NCBI GenBank assembly: GCA_964360635.1
Contig: CAYHXO010000011.1
Location: forward strand, 1 to 57,866
DNA from: CALRGE01 sp964360635
GTDB lineage: Bacteria; Patescibacteriota; Gracilibacteria; UBA1369; 2-02-FULL-48-14
Reading direction: 5' to 3'
DNA: 57,866 nucleotides
The position numbers were made by a program, and so were the translations under genes. Below, piece by piece: positions 50,215 through 57,866 of this stretch; the first letter of the stretch is position 1, and each line of letters begins with the position of its first letter. Below the pieces are notes generated by a model. That model worked only from the letters and a program-made list of their open reading frames with translations, was not told the origin of the DNA and searched no databases.

Positions 50215-50886
50215 ATGAAAGAAAATACTATTAGTCTTAACGACTACGGCAAATCAGCTTTTTTCAACAAAGTTCTCGCAATTTTCGGCTTAGCAATTTT
50301 GGCTACAGGTTTAGGAGTATATGTTGGATTTAACTATCTTTTGCTTACATTCATTCATAATCCTGCTTACATGATTGGTATATTTGTAACGGAACTAATT
50401 TTAATCTTCACCTCTAGAGCATGGAGTAAAAGTGTGCCACTAAACTATTTTCTCTTCTCAATTTTCACTTTTATAAGTGGAATTACACTTGTGCCGCTTC
50501 TTGCTAGTTTCGCCATAGAATTCAATGGTTACGACATAATTTACAGATCACTTTTTGCAACAACTGCAACTTTTCTTGCGATGGGAATCATTGGATATAC
50601 AAGCAAGCGATCATTCGAAGGCTTAGGTGGTTTCCTTTTTGTTTCACTAATAAGCATGTTAATTGTTGGGCTTATTGGAATTTTCATTCCTTGGGGAAAT
50701 ACAGGAGAAATGCTTTACAGTGGTTTCGGAGTAATCATTTTTGCTGGTTATACTCTTTATGATTTTAACAGATTGAAATACTACCCTGAAGATGAATATA
50801 TAATGGCAGCAATTCAAATTTATCTTAATATATTCAACCTATTTACTTCAATTTTGCGCCTAACTGGAGCCATTTCTCGTGAATAA
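50215..50886 (+). CDS. Bax inhibitor-1 / YccA family membrane protein
   Basis: 223 residues from the ATG at 50215, seven hydrophobic helices. The family traits are the FFNKVLAIFGLAILATGLGVY opening, GYTSKRSF between helices, and a C-terminal GYTLYDFNRLKYYPEDEYIMAAIQIYLNIFNLF with the Asp residues of the pH/Ca2+ latch. Relatives are calcium-leak channels or FtsH modulators. A -35 TTGTGT, 16 bp, TATAAC places the transcript start about 3 bases before the ATG. Its end overlaps yceD by 8 bases. Confidence 0.88.
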   Translation: MKENTISLNDYGKSAFFNKVLAIFGLAILATGLGVYVGFNYLLLTFIHNPAYMIGIFVTELILIFTSRAWSKSVPLNYFLFSIFTFISGITLVPLLASFAIEFNGYDIIYRSLFATTATFLAMGIIGYTSKRSFEGLGGFLFVSLISMLIVGLIGIFIPWGNTGEMLYSGFGVIIFAGYTLYDFNRLKYYPEDEYIMAAIQIYLNIFNLFTSILRLTGAISRE

Positions 50887-51349
50887 AAAAATTGATCAAC
50901 TAATCTATCGCCCATTATATACTAAGGCCGTTTTCGACCTGGATTTCGATACCGACGATTTTCCGGGACATTTTCTTGTTGGGGCAGGGCATGCATCCGG
51001 CTATTTAATGAAAGTTGAAGATGGAATCATGCTAGTTCTCGAAGAACTTGAAGCCAAGCAAGAATTGATCTGTGTGAAATGTGGAAAAAAACTTAAGCGT
51101 GATCTTCGATTCGTCGGACCTAGTGAATGGACTTTTTACGAGCAACTTAGAGATAAGCCTCTACTTTATGAAGAACTAAAAATCGACCTAAAAAAACTTG
51201 AAATTGACGCAGGCGAACCTGTTAGACAAGAGATAGTTCTACATACAGATCAAAACCCACATTGCGAAAAAAACTGCACGAAATTTGAAGAATCTAAAGA
51301 AGAGGGAGTGAAGGCTTTGGCGGGTCTTAAAGATATGATTAAGAGCTAG
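50879..51349 (+). CDS. yceD: YceD family (DUF177) protein
   Basis: 156 residues from a GTG start. It has the core of DUF177, VLEELEAKQELICVKCGKKLKRDLRF, then LLYEELKIDLKKLEIDAGEPVRQEIVLHT and two further cysteines (PHCEKNC). YceD is implicated in 23S rRNA accumulation and is usually directly followed by rpmF; here a lipoprotein gene is inserted between them. It is coupled to the BI-1 gene upstream by an 8-base overlap. Confidence 0.85.
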   Translation: MNKKIDQLIYRPLYTKAVFDLDFDTDDFPGHFLVGAGHASGYLMKVEDGIMLVLEELEAKQELICVKCGKKLKRDLRFVGPSEWTFYEQLRDKPLLYEELKIDLKKLEIDAGEPVRQEIVLHTDQNPHCEKNCTKFEESKEEGVKALAGLKDMIKS

Positions 51350-51378
51350 CTGGTGAGTAGTTATAGTTTTTACGACAT

Positions 51379-51418
51379 TTGACGTGTGAATATATGTAGT
51401 GTAGTAATCACATATATT
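51379..51418 (+). promoter_or_regulatory. Promoter with an inverted repeat before the lipoprotein gene
   Basis: -35 TTGACG (51379-51384), 17 bp, TAGTAA (51402-51407). AATATATG (51389-51396) and CATATATT (51411-51418) are a perfect inverted repeat bracketing the -10. Confidence 0.45.
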
Positions 51419-51431
51419 TAATTTGAAAAAT

Positions 51432-52007
51432 ATGAAAAATACCTTACCTGCACTTGCCTTAATAACTGCCTGTAATGACTTTGATCAGTTGCCTATAGAG
51501 TCACAAAGAGAAATAATACAATTGGAAGGGGAGTTCCTTGCAGAAGCTCGTTTTGGTAGTAAAACGATGATGCCGGCGGATGCACCAGATTATTGTAAAT
51601 CGGAAAACTATTTTAACAGTCTAGGCCGATCTTTGCAGGCACGCTGTGAATATATTTTAAATTCAAAACATCCAAATTCAGATGCTACCATGGTGATGCG
51701 AGACAATATAGTGACAGATACTATAAAAAAAAATGATGGTGATATTCTAAAATCACTTAGTGAGGTAGATTGTAATTTAGATGTTGAAACAATTACAAAA
51801 ATTCAAGAAAGAGATGAAGAGTACATGTCTAGAGTAAGCGTTTCATGTGATGAGTATAGAAGAGAAAATGATACGCTATCAAAGATTGTTGGAAAAAGAA
51901 CAGATATAATTCAAAAGGCTGGATGTGATGACAACTCTGAATGGCGCGCTGAAATAGGATTTACTGGTATGAACACATATATTACAACTCATGTGAGCTG
52001 TGACTAA
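51432..52007 (+). CDS. Putative lipoprotein of unknown function
   Basis: 191 residues from the ATG at 51432 (a TTG at 51423 is in frame). Short signal KNTLPALALITAC with lipobox I-T-A-Cys (Cys14). The rest is polar and rich in Asp, Glu, Asn and Cys (six further cysteines, e.g. ARCEYIL, VDCNLD, VSCDEY, AGCDDN), so an oxidised extracytoplasmic fold is likely. No family recognised. It separates yceD from rpmF and has its own promoter. Confidence 0.65.
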   Translation: MKNTLPALALITACNDFDQLPIESQREIIQLEGEFLAEARFGSKTMMPADAPDYCKSENYFNSLGRSLQARCEYILNSKHPNSDATMVMRDNIVTDTIKKNDGDILKSLSEVDCNLDVETITKIQERDEEYMSRVSVSCDEYRRENDTLSKIVGKRTDIIQKAGCDDNSEWRAEIGFTGMNTYITTHVSCD

Positions 52008-52018
52008 TCAAAATCAGC

Positions 52019-52108
52019 TTGTAATTCGTGAAACTTAAGGTAAAATCGTCAAGTCTAACAGCGCCGAAAGGCGGCATTCACCCCGATAGGGGGTTAACTT
52101 AAAAACAT
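52019..52108 (+). promoter_or_regulatory. rpmF promoter and structured leader
   Basis: -35 TTGTAA (52019-52024), 16 bp, TAAAAT (52041-52046). The leader of about 55 bases holds hairpin 1, CGCC-GAAA-GGCG (52062-52073), part of the REP-like repeat 52059-52078, and hairpin 2, CCCC-GATA-GGGG (52081-52092). Such a leader could be an autoregulatory L32 site or simply a stabilising structure. Confidence 0.55.
52059..52078. repeat. REP-like hairpin, copy 2
   Basis: CAGCGCCGAAAGGCGGCATT, identical to 48845-48863 apart from one extra A in the loop. GC-rich in an otherwise AT-rich region. Confidence 0.55.
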
Positions 52109-52351
52109 ATGGCAAAACACGCGGTACCGAAAAAGAAAGCCTCCCATGCGAGATCGAATAGAAGATATAAAAACTTCGCAAATCTTGCACGAAAAAAGCT
52201 TGGTAATGACCTAAAGGTTGCGGTTTGTTCAAATTGTTCTTCTCCTGTAATTCTTCACAATGCTTGTAAAGAATGTGGTTTCTACCGAGGAAAAGACGTA
52301 ATGGGTAAGACCAAAAAAGCTGAAGAAAAAATTACTAAGATTAAAGCTTAA
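52109..52351 (+). CDS. rpmF: 50S ribosomal protein L32 (bL32)
   Basis: 80 residues. N-terminal AVPKKKASHARSNRR is the invariant start of bL32, followed by a zinc ribbon with CSNC (about 41-44) and CKECGFYRG (about 54). The Lys-rich tail of about 20 residues is an extension. First gene of rpmF-nusB-rnc; its TAA overlaps the nusB ATG. Confidence 0.96.
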   Translation: MAKHAVPKKKASHARSNRRYKNFANLARKKLGNDLKVAVCSNCSSPVILHNACKECGFYRGKDVMGKTKKAEEKITKIKA

Positions 52352-52773
52352 TGTCTTCTGATCGCCACACACTCAGAGTTTGTGTGATGCAAACACTGTT
52401 TGCTTGGGAGTTTCATGGTGGAGTCGCGGCGGATGTTTTGTCTTACAATCTCGTAAACGGCGCAAGATACATCAAAGATAACCTTTTCGCGCATACAATG
52501 CTCGAAAATCTTCTGAAGAAACGTGAAGATATTCTGGGTTTAATTAAAGAATTCGCACCAGAGTGGGCTCTGGAAAAAATCGCACCAATCGACAGGGCAA
52601 TTTTACAGGTTGGAATTTACGAATTAGTCTACGATAAAGAGATGCCTTCGCTGGTAGCTATAAATGAAGCGATCGAAATGGGCAAGGAATTTGGCACAGA
52701 AAACTCTTCTAAATTTATCAATGGTGTATTAAGCTCAATTTATGAAAAGCACAACAAAGACGAAGGAAATTGA
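52351..52773 (+). CDS. nusB: Transcription antitermination factor NusB
   Basis: 140 residues, all helical. RVCVMQTLFAWEF at the N-terminus, then APEWALEKIAPIDRAILQVGIYEL and VAINEAIEMGKEFGTENSSKFINGVL, the standard NusB C-terminal block. It works with S10 in rRNA antitermination. Its 3' end overlaps rnc by 32 bases, so expression with RNase III is coupled. Confidence 0.95.
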   Translation: MSSDRHTLRVCVMQTLFAWEFHGGVAADVLSYNLVNGARYIKDNLFAHTMLENLLKKREDILGLIKEFAPEWALEKIAPIDRAILQVGIYELVYDKEMPSLVAINEAIEMGKEFGTENSSKFINGVLSSIYEKHNKDEGN

Positions 52774-53440
52774 GAAGTCACTTGGAATAACTTTCAAGGA
52801 CAAATCGCTTTTAGATTTGGCATTTGTACATAAATCTTACGTTAATGAAGCAAATGACAAGTCTGAACAGAATGAAAGACTAGAATATTTAGGAGATGCG
52901 GTTCTCGAATTGGCAGTTACTGATTACCTATATCACAAATTTCCCGGACATCCTGAAGGCGACCTGACAAATTGGCGCAGCGCATTAGTGAAAGGAAAAA
53001 ACCTCTCAAAAGTTGCGAAAAAATTAGGTCTTGGAGAATTTTTATATCTTAGCCGTGGTGAAGAGCTCTCAGGCGGTCGTGAAAAAGCATACATTCTGGC
53101 AAACACTGTTGAAGCAGTTATCGGTGCCATTTATTTGGACAGCGGTTTTGAAGTAGCTCGTGAATTCATCATGAAACACATTGTAGTTTTGCTTGAGGAT
53201 ATTATTTCTCAGGGTCTCGATGTGGATCCAAAATCTCGAGTTCAGGAGCTTGCTCAGGAAAAACTAAACACAACTCCTCGTTACGAATTGCTATCTGAAA
53301 CCGGCCCTGACCACGACAAAAAATTCGTCATGGGAATCTACTTCGGCGATCGTTTGGTTGCAGATGGTGAAGGCTCCTCAAAACAAGAAGCAGAACAAGC
53401 CGCGGCAGGGAATGCATTGGCTAAACAGGGTTGGAATTAA
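52742..53440 (+). CDS. rnc: Ribonuclease III
   Basis: Double-strand RNA endonuclease that processes rRNA precursors. 232 residues: catalytic signature NERLEYLGDAVLEL (about 43-56), LANTVEAVIGAIYLDSG with the second acidic site (about 118-134), and a C-terminal dsRNA-binding domain (DPKSRVQELAQEK, GEGSSKQEAEQAAA). Normal length. The 3' end overlaps the convergent methyltransferase gene by 4 bases. Confidence 0.97.
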   Translation: MKSTTKTKEIEKSLGITFKDKSLLDLAFVHKSYVNEANDKSEQNERLEYLGDAVLELAVTDYLYHKFPGHPEGDLTNWRSALVKGKNLSKVAKKLGLGEFLYLSRGEELSGGREKAYILANTVEAVIGAIYLDSGFEVAREFIMKHIVVLLEDIISQGLDVDPKSRVQELAQEKLNTTPRYELLSETGPDHDKKFVMGIYFGDRLVADGEGSSKQEAEQAAAGNALAKQGWN

Positions 53441-54777
53441 TACTGCCTCGGAAAATTCATCTCAAGTTTACCCCTGATGACTTTGCCATATCCAAGTGGA
53501 AATATTCCGAATTTGATAAAGTAGTCGCCTTCAGCTTTGTCGCTTTCAATTGCCTGTCTTTCAATTAGTTTTTCGACTTCTTCGCGCGTCAGTTCGTAGA
53601 CTGCGGTCTTAACTTTCAGTCCCAACCAAATCGCTCCCGGATGAGTTGGTCTCACTTCAGTGTTGAAAATTCGAAGAATAGGGAAGGCGAGGGAATATGA
53701 TTTCGGCAAAGGAAATTCCGCCAATTCTTTACTCACACAAAAGAGATTGTTTTCACGAACGACAAATTTGCAGTCAGGTAAATCATAATGAAATTTTTTA
53801 ATCTCTTCGTCATTCAAAATTTGCAAAAAAGAAAACTTAGTTTCTGATTCACCCCCGGGGGGGCTTTTTATTCCTTTCCTAATCGATATACAGAAAAACC
53901 CCTTCGTTCTTGTTTTATGTGGCCAGAATCGGAATCCTAAAAATCCGGGAAATTGCGGTGGTGCGAAGTTGGCAACATGCGTCGAATCTGCAATCTCTGC
54001 TTCGGGAAATTCTGCTAATAACCTTTCCACTACTCCGTCGTCTTCAAATTTGTTCAAAGTACAGGTTGAATAAACCAATGTTCCACCCGGTTTTAACAAT
54101 AAAAATGCGCTCTTCAAAATTCCAAACTGCTCACTCGCATATCTCTTAACCGACTTCGGACTCCAAAAACTCGGCTTTCCACCTTTTGCCAAAAGTCCTT
54201 CACCACTACAAGACGGATCCAACAAAACTTTATCAAAAACTCCCGGATACATTTCAGCTATTTTGTGTGGCATCATTCGAATAGTTGCCGCATTCCAAAC
54301 TCCCAATCGCTCTAAATTTGAGTGTAGCGCTTTCAAACGCGAAGTATCCATGTCGTTCGCAATCAAAACACCGGTATTTTTCATTCTCTGTGCGATGTGA
54401 GTGGTTTTCCCACCCGGGGCAGCAGTTAGATCGATAATTGTTTCACCAGGTTGCGGGTTCAATAGCTCGACAGCGAACATTGAAGAGGAATCTTGTGGAT
54501 AAGTGAAACCTGATAAGTACGGCAATTTCAAAGAAAGCGGCTTACCTTCGCCAATAACGTCTATAGCATCACTTGAAAAAGGATTATCTGCCGCCTCGTA
54601 TCCATTTCCTTCGAACCATTTTCGCAATTTCTCCTTCGAAATTTTCAGCGTGTTTACTCTAACTGTTCGTCGAGTTCTACCGTTAGAAACAAAATCCAAA
54701 AAAGCATCGAACTCATCGCCGATAAGCTCTTTAAAGTAATCCTTAAATGAATCTTTTAAATCATTCCGTTGAGACAT
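53437..54777 (-). CDS. RNA cytosine-C5 methyltransferase, NSUN/RsmB-RsmF family
   Basis: 446 residues. An N-terminal RNA-binding region (TVRVNTLKISKEKL), the SAM domain IIDLTAAPGGKTTHIAQRM, a LDPSCSGEGLL with the first Cys and VYSTCTLNKFED with the nucleophile Cys, then a C-terminal PUA/RsmF-like extension with SYSLAFPILRIFNTEVRPTHPGAIWLGLKV. The layout fits RsmF (16S m5C) better than RsmB. A G/C run at 53852-53863 (CCCCCGGGGGGG) encodes Pro-Pro-Gly-Gly. The start overlaps sufU by 17 bases. Confidence 0.9.
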   Translation of the reverse strand: MSQRNDLKDSFKDYFKELIGDEFDAFLDFVSNGRTRRTVRVNTLKISKEKLRKWFEGNGYEAADNPFSSDAIDVIGEGKPLSLKLPYLSGFTYPQDSSSMFAVELLNPQPGETIIDLTAAPGGKTTHIAQRMKNTGVLIANDMDTSRLKALHSNLERLGVWNAATIRMMPHKIAEMYPGVFDKVLLDPSCSGEGLLAKGGKPSFWSPKSVKRYASEQFGILKSAFLLLKPGGTLVYSTCTLNKFEDDGVVERLLAEFPEAEIADSTHVANFAPPQFPGFLGFRFWPHKTRTKGFFCISIRKGIKSPPGGESETKFSFLQILNDEEIKKFHYDLPDCKFVVRENNLFCVSKELAEFPLPKSYSLAFPILRIFNTEVRPTHPGAIWLGLKVKTAVYELTREEVEKLIERQAIESDKAEGDYFIKFGIFPLGYGKVIRGKLEMNFPRQY

Positions 54778-55189
54778 TTTTCTTTTTGTTAATCGCTGCT
54801 GCCATAGTAAACCACACTAAACTAGCACACTTCACCCGAGAAGGATAATCATGCACTCCTTGAAAAACAGATAATTTACCCAAATCTTTTTTGCTACCGC
54901 CCAGCATCTCCCGAAAATCTTCCAACAACTCAAGCGCCTCCTTCTTGCTTTTGCCTTTTATCGCTTCTGTCATCATCGATGCAGATGATTTGGAAATCGC
55001 ACAACCCACACCTGTAAATTTCACCTCTGAAATTTTTCCACCATCCATTTTTATAAATACTTCATAACTATCACCACAAAGTGGATTTATTCCTTCTGCG
55101 TGAAAATCTGCACCTTTCAAAACACCGAAATTTTTAGGATTTTTACTGTGGTCGATAATCAGCTCTTGGTATAGCTCTCTAATTTCCAT
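54761..55189 (-). CDS. sufU: SufU/NifU-like Fe-S cluster assembly protein
   Basis: 142 residues. The three conserved cysteines are in INPLCGDSY (Cys38), GVGCAISKSSASM (about Cys63) and RVKCASLVW (about Cys119), which bind zinc or an Fe-S cluster. SufU accepts sulfane sulfur from SufS in SUF systems of Gram-positives and others. It overlaps sufS by 11 bases and is last in sufB-C-D-S-U. Confidence 0.94.
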   Translation of the reverse strand: MEIRELYQELIIDHSKNPKNFGVLKGADFHAEGINPLCGDSYEVFIKMDGGKISEVKFTGVGCAISKSSASMMTEAIKGKSKKEALELLEDFREMLGGSKKDLGKLSVFQGVHDYPSRVKCASLVWFTMAAAINKKKNVSTE

Positions 55190-56366
55190 TGAAGACTTTG
55201 ATTAATTTTTCAAGCGCTACAACTAAGACGTCAATTTCTTCCCGCGAATTATAAACAGCAAATGAAACTCGAGTGGTGGCTGGAATTTTAAATTTATCCA
55301 TAACAGGTTCAGTACAATGCTGGCCGGTCCTCACACAAATCTTTTCGTTATCCAGAAAAGTTCCAATATCATGTGGGTGAATTCCTTCTATCACAAAAGA
55401 AATAACTGGGCCTTTCATTTTTGCATTTCCAATAATTTTCAAACCTCGAATAATTTTAAATTTCGAGCTGGCATATTCCAAAAGCTCCTCCTCGATGGCA
55501 GAAATTTTATCCCAGCCAATTTTTTCGATGTAGTGAATCGCAGCACCAAGCCCAATCACACCTTCAATATTCGGAGTGCCTGCCTCAAATTTGTAAGGCA
55601 AAACATTATAAATAGTTTTCTTGAAAGTAACCTTCAAAATCATGTCGCCTCCACCTTGATAGGGAGGCAGTTTCTCGAGAATTTTCTCTTTTCCATATAG
55701 CACTCCGATTCCGGTTGGGCCATAAATTTTATGACCTGAAAAAACTAGAAAATCACAATCCAAATCCTGCACATCGATTTTCATATGCTGAACTGACTGA
55801 GCAGCATCCACTAAGACTGGAATATTTTTCGCATGCGCCGCCGCAACAATTTTCTTCACCGGATTAATAGTTCCCAAACTATTTGAAACATGAACCACAG
55901 CTACCAGTTTGGTATTCTTATTTAACATTCTTCTGAACTTTTCCATATCGAGTTCACCTCTAATATTCATTGGCACAACTCGCAACTTAGCACCTGTTTT
56001 TTCACACAAAATTTGCCATGGAACAATGTTTGAATGGTGTTCCATTTCGCTCACCAAAATTTCATCGCCTTTTTTAATTCGACTTCCAAAACTCGAGGCA
56101 ACTAGGTTAATTCCCTCAGTTGTTCCTTTAGTAAAAATAATTTCATGTCTAGAACTGGCATTCAAAAACTTCGCAACTCTATCTCGCACTCCTTCGTATG
56201 CTTCCGTAGCTTTCTCGCTCAAAGAATAGACTCCGCGATGCACATTGCTATTCGAGAATCTGTAGAAATTTGAAATCGCTTCAATCACGCAATAAGGCTT
56301 TTGAGTCGTCGATGCGTTGTCTAAATAAATCAGACCGCCATTCAAAATGGGAAAATCAATTTTCAT
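55179..56366 (-). CDS. sufS: Cysteine desulfurase SufS
   Basis: PLP enzyme that takes sulfur from cysteine. 395 residues, group II type: YLDNASTTQKP, NVHRGVYSLSEKATEAYE, FTKGTTEGINLVA, SEMEHHSNIVPW, VDAAQSVQH, the PLP Lys in FSGHKIYGPTGIG (about 222) and the catalytic Cys in CVRTGQHCTEP (about 352; the usual motif is R-A-G-H-H-C). It passes sulfur to SufU and probably to MnmA. Overlaps at both ends keep it within the suf operon. Confidence 0.96.
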   Translation of the reverse strand: MKIDFPILNGGLIYLDNASTTQKPYCVIEAISNFYRFSNSNVHRGVYSLSEKATEAYEGVRDRVAKFLNASSRHEIIFTKGTTEGINLVASSFGSRIKKGDEILVSEMEHHSNIVPWQILCEKTGAKLRVVPMNIRGELDMEKFRRMLNKNTKLVAVVHVSNSLGTINPVKKIVAAAHAKNIPVLVDAAQSVQHMKIDVQDLDCDFLVFSGHKIYGPTGIGVLYGKEKILEKLPPYQGGGDMILKVTFKKTIYNVLPYKFEAGTPNIEGVIGLGAAIHYIEKIGWDKISAIEEELLEYASSKFKIIRGLKIIGNAKMKGPVISFVIEGIHPHDIGTFLDNEKICVRTGQHCTEPVMDKFKIPATTRVSFAVYNSREEIDVLVVALEKLIKVFNGN

Positions 56367-57046
56367 ATTTTAAGTTTTTTAGCGATTTTCGTCATAATCG
56401 ATTTACGTAAACCAAGATCATTTATACCTGAAACTAAATCTTCCACAAAGGCCTCAATCAAAATCTTCCGCGCTTCATTTTCTCCAATACCTCTAGATTT
56501 CAAGTAAAAAATCGCCTCACGATCAATCTGCCCGGTAGTTGCACCATGAGTACATTTCACATCATCTGCAAAAATTTCCAACTGCGGTTTACTTTGCATT
56601 GTTGCTTCATCAGATAATAAAATATTTTTATTTAACTGATAGGCATTACTTTTATCAGCCCCTTTTTCTACTCGAATTTTGCCATCAAACACAGCCATTG
56701 CACGATCACTTAAAATCGACTTATAAATTTGATTACTCTCTGTGTGACCACATGCATGCCTCATAAAAATATGATTCTCCATAATTTCATTCCCATCTGC
56801 AATTGTTAAGCCAACCAACGAGGCGTTAGCCAATTCACCATTTAAATTCACTTTTACATTATTCTTAATTTTACCGCCGAAACAAAAAGTAAAAATCTTC
56901 AAACGACTGCATTTTTTCAAAGTCACTTCGATAGAACTTTCGCACGATTCTTCTTGAATTATTACTAACTCAAGCTCGGAATTTTCTTCGAGCGTGTATG
57001 AGTGTGAACCACTAAGGCAGTCCAAAACTAAAAATTCTTTTTTCAT
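56363..57046 (-). CDS. sufD: SufD-like Fe-S assembly scaffold subunit (short)
   Basis: 227 residues from the ATG at 57046, which forms an ATGA overlap with sufC; the longer frame lies inside sufC. It has the SufB/D beta-helix end: KSILSDRAMAVFDGKIRVEKGADKSNAYQLNKNILLSDEATMQSKPQLEIFADDVKCTHGATTGQI, containing the conserved Cys and His of ADDVKCTHGA. It lacks the N-terminal helical domain of standard SufD (about 420 residues), so only the core is kept. Partner of SufB and SufC. Confidence 0.88.
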   Translation of the reverse strand: MKKEFLVLDCLSGSHSYTLEENSELELVIIQEESCESSIEVTLKKCSRLKIFTFCFGGKIKNNVKVNLNGELANASLVGLTIADGNEIMENHIFMRHACGHTESNQIYKSILSDRAMAVFDGKIRVEKGADKSNAYQLNKNILLSDEATMQSKPQLEIFADDVKCTHGATTGQIDREAIFYLKSRGIGENEARKILIEAFVEDLVSGINDLGLRKSIMTKIAKKLKI

Positions 57047-57828
57047 CTTAATTTGATCAACTTTTTCGTTTTTTCTCTTTCCTCCCATTCATCTTTCACA
57101 AAGTCGTAGCCCTTTTTTTCGAGCTCCTTCGCAAGATTTTTATCACCTGATTTGATTATCCGCCCCTTATACAAAACGTGCACAAAGTCAGGTACGATGT
57201 AATCCAAAATCCTCTGATAATGTGTCACCAGAATAATTGAATTCTCTTTGCTGCGAAGTTTATTGATTCCTTTTGCGATTGTTTTTAGAGCATCAATATC
57301 TAATCCTGAATCAGTTTCATCTAAAATCGCTAGCTCAGGTTCTAAGAGAGCCATTTGTAAAATCTCATTTCTTTTTTTCTCTCCGCCGGAAAATCCTTCA
57401 TTCAGTGGACGCTCCAATAATTCCTCATCAAGTTTTACAATTTTTCTTTTTTCATCTACTAAATCTCTAAACTCAACTGAATCAAGAGTATCAAGTCCAC
57501 GACTTTTTCTCAGCTCATTCACTGCAATTTTCAAAAAATTAAAATTACTCAAACCAGGAATTTCAACGGGATATTGAAATGCCAAAAATACTCCGGCTCT
57601 AGCTCTCTCCTCCGGCTTCAACTCAAGCAAATCCGCACCTTTGAACGATACGCTTCCACTCTCAACTTTGTAGCCTTCCTTTCCTGCAAGAACCATTGAA
57701 AGGGTACTTTTTCCGGATCCATTCGGACCCATAATCACATGAACTTCGCCTTTTCCAACCTCCAAATCAATCCCTTTTAGGATTTGTTTTTTTTCTGCCG
57801 ATACTTTTAAGTTTTTAATTTTAAGCAT
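57043..57828 (-). CDS. sufC: SufC, ABC-type ATPase of Fe-S assembly
   Basis: 261 residues. Walker A MGPNGSGKSTLSM (about 34-46), Q-loop FLAFQYPVEIPG, signature FSGGEKKRNEILQM, Walker B LAILDETDSGLDIDAL and the H-switch LVTHYQR. SufC drives the SufBCD scaffold in Fe-S cluster assembly. The stop overlaps sufD by 4 bases; the start overlaps the sufB stop by one base (TAATG). Confidence 0.97.
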   Translation of the reverse strand: MLKIKNLKVSAEKKQILKGIDLEVGKGEVHVIMGPNGSGKSTLSMVLAGKEGYKVESGSVSFKGADLLELKPEERARAGVFLAFQYPVEIPGLSNFNFLKIAVNELRKSRGLDTLDSVEFRDLVDEKRKIVKLDEELLERPLNEGFSGGEKKRNEILQMALLEPELAILDETDSGLDIDALKTIAKGINKLRSKENSIILVTHYQRILDYIVPDFVHVLYKGRIIKSGDKNLAKELEKKGYDFVKDEWEEREKTKKLIKLR

Positions 57829-57866
57829 TATCCAACACTGCCTTCAAGGCTTATTGATAAAAGTCT
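57828..57866 (-). CDS. sufB: SufB, C-terminal end only (cut by window edge)
   Basis: The last 12 codons and the TAA of a minus-strand gene running off the window, product end RLLSISLEGSVG. SufB proteins typically end in a ...LEGSVG/MEGSVG motif, and sufB normally precedes or neighbours sufC. The stop overlaps the sufC start. Confidence 0.8.
   Translation of the reverse strand, partial: RLLSISLEGSVG

Noticed and set aside
53852..53863. Long C/G run as a possible frameshift site in the methyltransferase
   Set aside because: The frame continues through it (Pro-Pro-Gly-Gly) and family motifs lie on both sides; length variation is possible but not shown.
1..57866. Alternative genetic code with UGA read as glycine, as in Gracilibacteria
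   Set aside because: TGA ends thyA, msrA, comF, dnaX, ychF and sufC at the expected protein ends, and no conserved protein runs through an in-frame TGA.

Overview
The window reads as a compact, AT-rich bacterial chromosome segment, most probably from the Candidate Phyla Radiation / Patescibacteria, and by gene content closest to Peregrinibacteria-like lineages (inference; no 16S rRNA is in view). Reasons: very tight gene packing with overlapping ends, TGA used as an ordinary stop (so not the UGA=Gly code of Gracilibacteria/Absconditabacteria), an FtsA-like ATPase next to a membrane-anchored baseplate-J-like protein, a PemK-like toxin without an obvious partner, a SUF operon, and many unrecognised charged or secreted proteins. 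Few genes have a clear Shine-Dalgarno. Several instead start exactly 6 bases after a TATAAT box, which points to leaderless mRNAs.

Layout. 1-3.5 kb (minus): animal-type uridine phosphorylase, HAD hydrolase, PemK toxin, YerC-type TrpR-like regulator, MsrA. 3.5-6.9 kb: divergent aspartokinase-like protein and LysA-like decarboxylase overlapping head to tail, facing a LysE exporter. 7-8.3 kb: thyA-folA. 8.3-12.7 kb: a charged unknown, then xth-alr-small ORF on minus, a VIT-type metal transporter, and a ribosomal L33 gene of only 57 codons. 12.8-16.3 kb is an accessory patch: tRNA-Phe, a small leader peptide plus attenuator in front of an aspartate/glutamate racemase, dinD, a UPF0489 arginase-fold gene, a DUF5678 gene with a decayed aspartic-protease remnant, and small unknowns. 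16.3-23 kb: flavin reductase, aroD, ychF, HisA-like, RSH (p)ppGpp enzyme, mnmA. 23-27 kb: sortase and three unknown proteins. 27-34.5 kb: ligA facing a minus-strand operon comF-GT4-GT4-dnaX-folC. 34.5-45.7 kb: surface and secreted proteins (Asp/Thr-repeat protein with a MYXO-CTERM-like tail, Lys/Val-rich repeat protein, S8 protease, SLH protein, lipoprotein), with a NUDIX hydrolase, a helicase-nuclease fusion, tRNA-Val and a GT2. 45.7-50.2 kb (minus): ProRS, baseplate-J-like protein, FtsA-like ATPase. 50.2-53.4 kb: BI-1 family protein, yceD, lipoprotein, rpmF, nusB, rnc. 53.4 kb to the end (minus): an NSUN methyltransferase and sufBCDSU (sufB only as its last 12 codons).

How it fits together. 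Housekeeping genes (translation, replication, repair, folate/dTMP, Fe-S assembly, stringent response) alternate with cell-envelope genes. Regulatory sequence stands out: (1) a repeated TATAAT-N6-start arrangement; (2) a two-copy TTCAG direct repeat with an 11-bp period upstream of pemK-like, dinD and comF, which resembles in geometry the direct-repeat SOS box of alphaproteobacteria; (3) a leader peptide whose last codons are complementary to the 5' arm of a terminator ahead of the racemase; (4) small hairpin elements next to tRNAs and in the rpmF leader.
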